From Sulfurimicrobium sp963741495 (GTDB lineage: Bacteria > Pseudomonadota > Gammaproteobacteria > Burkholderiales > Sulfuricellaceae): 64,000 nucleotides of DNA. A model generated the notes under the pieces. The model worked only from the letters and a program-made list of their open reading frames with translations, did no database searches and was not told the DNA's origin. The stretch is from positions 124,001-188,000 of the forward strand of contig CAVUID010000012.1 of NCBI GenBank assembly GCA_963741495.1, given 5' to 3'. Positions 63,118 through 64,000 of this stretch are shown in pieces. A program made the position numbers and the translations under genes. Position 1 is the stretch's first letter; each line of letters starts with the position of its first letter.

Positions 63118-64000
63118 TTAAAGTTTACTTTGTGCCACGTGGGCGAGCAGATTATTGACCGAAGCATGCATCACATCGGTGAAGGGCAAGGGGTACAACC
63201 CCATTCCGAGAACTGCTATTGCAAGCAATCCCAGCACAAGAAACTCGCGTTTGCTGATATCGGTCAGGTGTTCAACATGCGAATTGGCAACAGCACCAAA
63301 AACAACGCGCTTGTACATCCACAATGTATAGGCTGCGCCAAAAATCAGCGTCGTCGCGGCCAGGAATCCATACCAGAAGTTGACTTTGACCGCTGCCATA
63401 ATCACCATGAATTCCCCCACGAATCCACTTGTGCCGGGAAGTCCGGCGTTGGCCATGGCGAAGAGCATGAAGAAAGCAGCAAATTTCGGCATGGTATTCA
63501 CCACGCCGCCATAATCTGAAATTTTCCGTGTATGCATGCGGTCGTACATTACGCCAACCGAGAGAAACATCGCACCGGAAATAAAGCCATGAGAAATCAT
63601 CTGCACCAGCGCGCCTTCCATCCCCATATCATTGAAGAGAAAGAACCCGAGTGTAACGAAACCCATATGAGAAATTGAAGAATACGCAATCAGCTTCTTC
63701 ATGTCATTTTGCGCCAGCGCCACCAGTCCGATGTAGACCACTGCAATCAGGGATAGCGTAATCATGAACCCAGACAAGGCATGGCTGGCATCAGGCAGAA
63801 TGGGCAAGGAAAAGCGCAGGAAACCATAGGCGCCAAGCTTCAGCATGATCGCAGCAAGCACCACAGACCCCCCGGTTGGGGCTTCAACGTGCGCATCCGG
63901 TAGCCAGGTATGAACCGGAAACATGGGCACCTTGACAGCAAATGCCGTGAAGAATGCGATAAACAGCAGTATTTGTACGTTCAAATCCAGCGGCAGCGCG
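63118..64000 (-). CDS. nuoM: NADH-quinone oxidoreductase subunit M, C-terminal part (cut by window edge)
   Basis: About 294 residues of the C-terminal part are present, and the frame runs off the right edge without a start. Antiporter-subunit motifs are AVKVPMFPVHTWLPDAHVEAPTGGSVVLAAIMLKLGAYGFLRF and KKLIAYSSISHMGFVTLG. It is a proton-pumping subunit of complex I. The rest of the nuo operon should lie to the right. Confidence 0.97.
   Translation of the reverse strand, partial: ALPLDLNVQILLFIAFFTAFAVKVPMFPVHTWLPDAHVEAPTGGSVVLAAIMLKLGAYGFLRFSLPILPDASHALSGFMITLSLIAVVYIGLVALAQNDMKKLIAYSSISHMGFVTLGFFLFNDMGMEGALVQMISHGFISGAMFLSVGVMYDRMHTRKISDYGGVVNTMPKFAAFFMLFAMANAGLPGTSGFVGEFMVIMAAVKVNFWYGFLAATTLIFGAAYTLWMYKRVVFGAVANSHVEHLTDISKREFLVLGLLAIAVLGMGLYPLPFTDVMHASVNNLLAHVAQSKL

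Overview
This 64 kb window looks like a chromosomal segment of a betaproteobacterium, most likely a sulfur-oxidising member of the Nitrosomonadales (Sulfuricella/Gallionella/Thiobacillus-like). The evidence is the gyrA-serC-pheA-hisC-aro-tyrA-aroA-cmk-rpsA-ihfB-lapAB-pyrF gene order, the moderately high GC, the DUF2818 gene after nuoN, and a set of lipoate genes of the type that serves the sulfur-oxidising heterodisulfide reductase-like (sHdr) pathway. No sHdr, sox or dsr gene lies in the window, so the physiology is inferred. Both window edges cut genes: a small secreted protein at the left and nuoM at the right.

Layout. 1-1.6 kb: a secreted-protein fragment and a FadL-type porin broken by several frameshifts. 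1.8-5.7 kb: three lipoate-assembly genes (a LipS-type radical SAM enzyme, a LipT-type flavoprotein and an sLpl(AB)-type ligase), interrupted by a HigBA toxin-antitoxin pair on the other strand. 5.8-20.2 kb: a long forward run of gyrA, the aromatic amino acid and serine genes, cmk-rpsA-ihfB, lapAB and pyrF. 20.2-24 kb: ugd, the heptose genes rfaE1 and hldD, and a ComEA-like protein. 24.1-27.6 kb: a GGDEF protein, cysM, the lipoate-binding protein LbpA and the second LipS-type enzyme. 27.6-33.9 kb: murJ, cysS, an OlsB-like acyltransferase and ygiQ. 33.9-40.7 kb: a frameshifted OmpA-like gene, a UDG-family protein, small secreted proteins, a GFA-family protein, a dicarboxylate/amino acid symporter, a small membrane protein of the mechanosensitive type and dusC. 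40.9-47.8 kb: the complete ccmABCDEFGHI cytochrome c maturation operon on the minus strand. 48-50 kb: hslO-hslR plus an unknown gene, and tRNA-Lys with its own promoter and terminator. 50.6-54.9 kb: a globin-coupled diguanylate cyclase, an HPP-CBS membrane protein and purB. 55-60.8 kb: hemF with an unknown coupled gene, an Mla-type lipid transport operon and a NUDIX hydrolase. 60.9-64 kb: an unknown, well-expressed-looking small protein, then DUF2818, nuoN and nuoM.

How the genes work together. The two lipoate loci, about 20 kb apart, together encode a ligase, two radical SAM sulfur-insertion enzymes, an accessory reductase and the dedicated acceptor protein, which is a near-complete LipA-independent lipoylation route. 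The ccm operon, hemF and nuo genes point to a cytochrome-rich respiratory chain. Ugd, rfaE1, hldD, lapAB, Mla and OlsB-like genes concern the outer membrane. Several short dispersed repeat families sit in the intergenic spaces, one sits in frame inside ygiQ, and another appears to have supplied the N-terminus of cmk.
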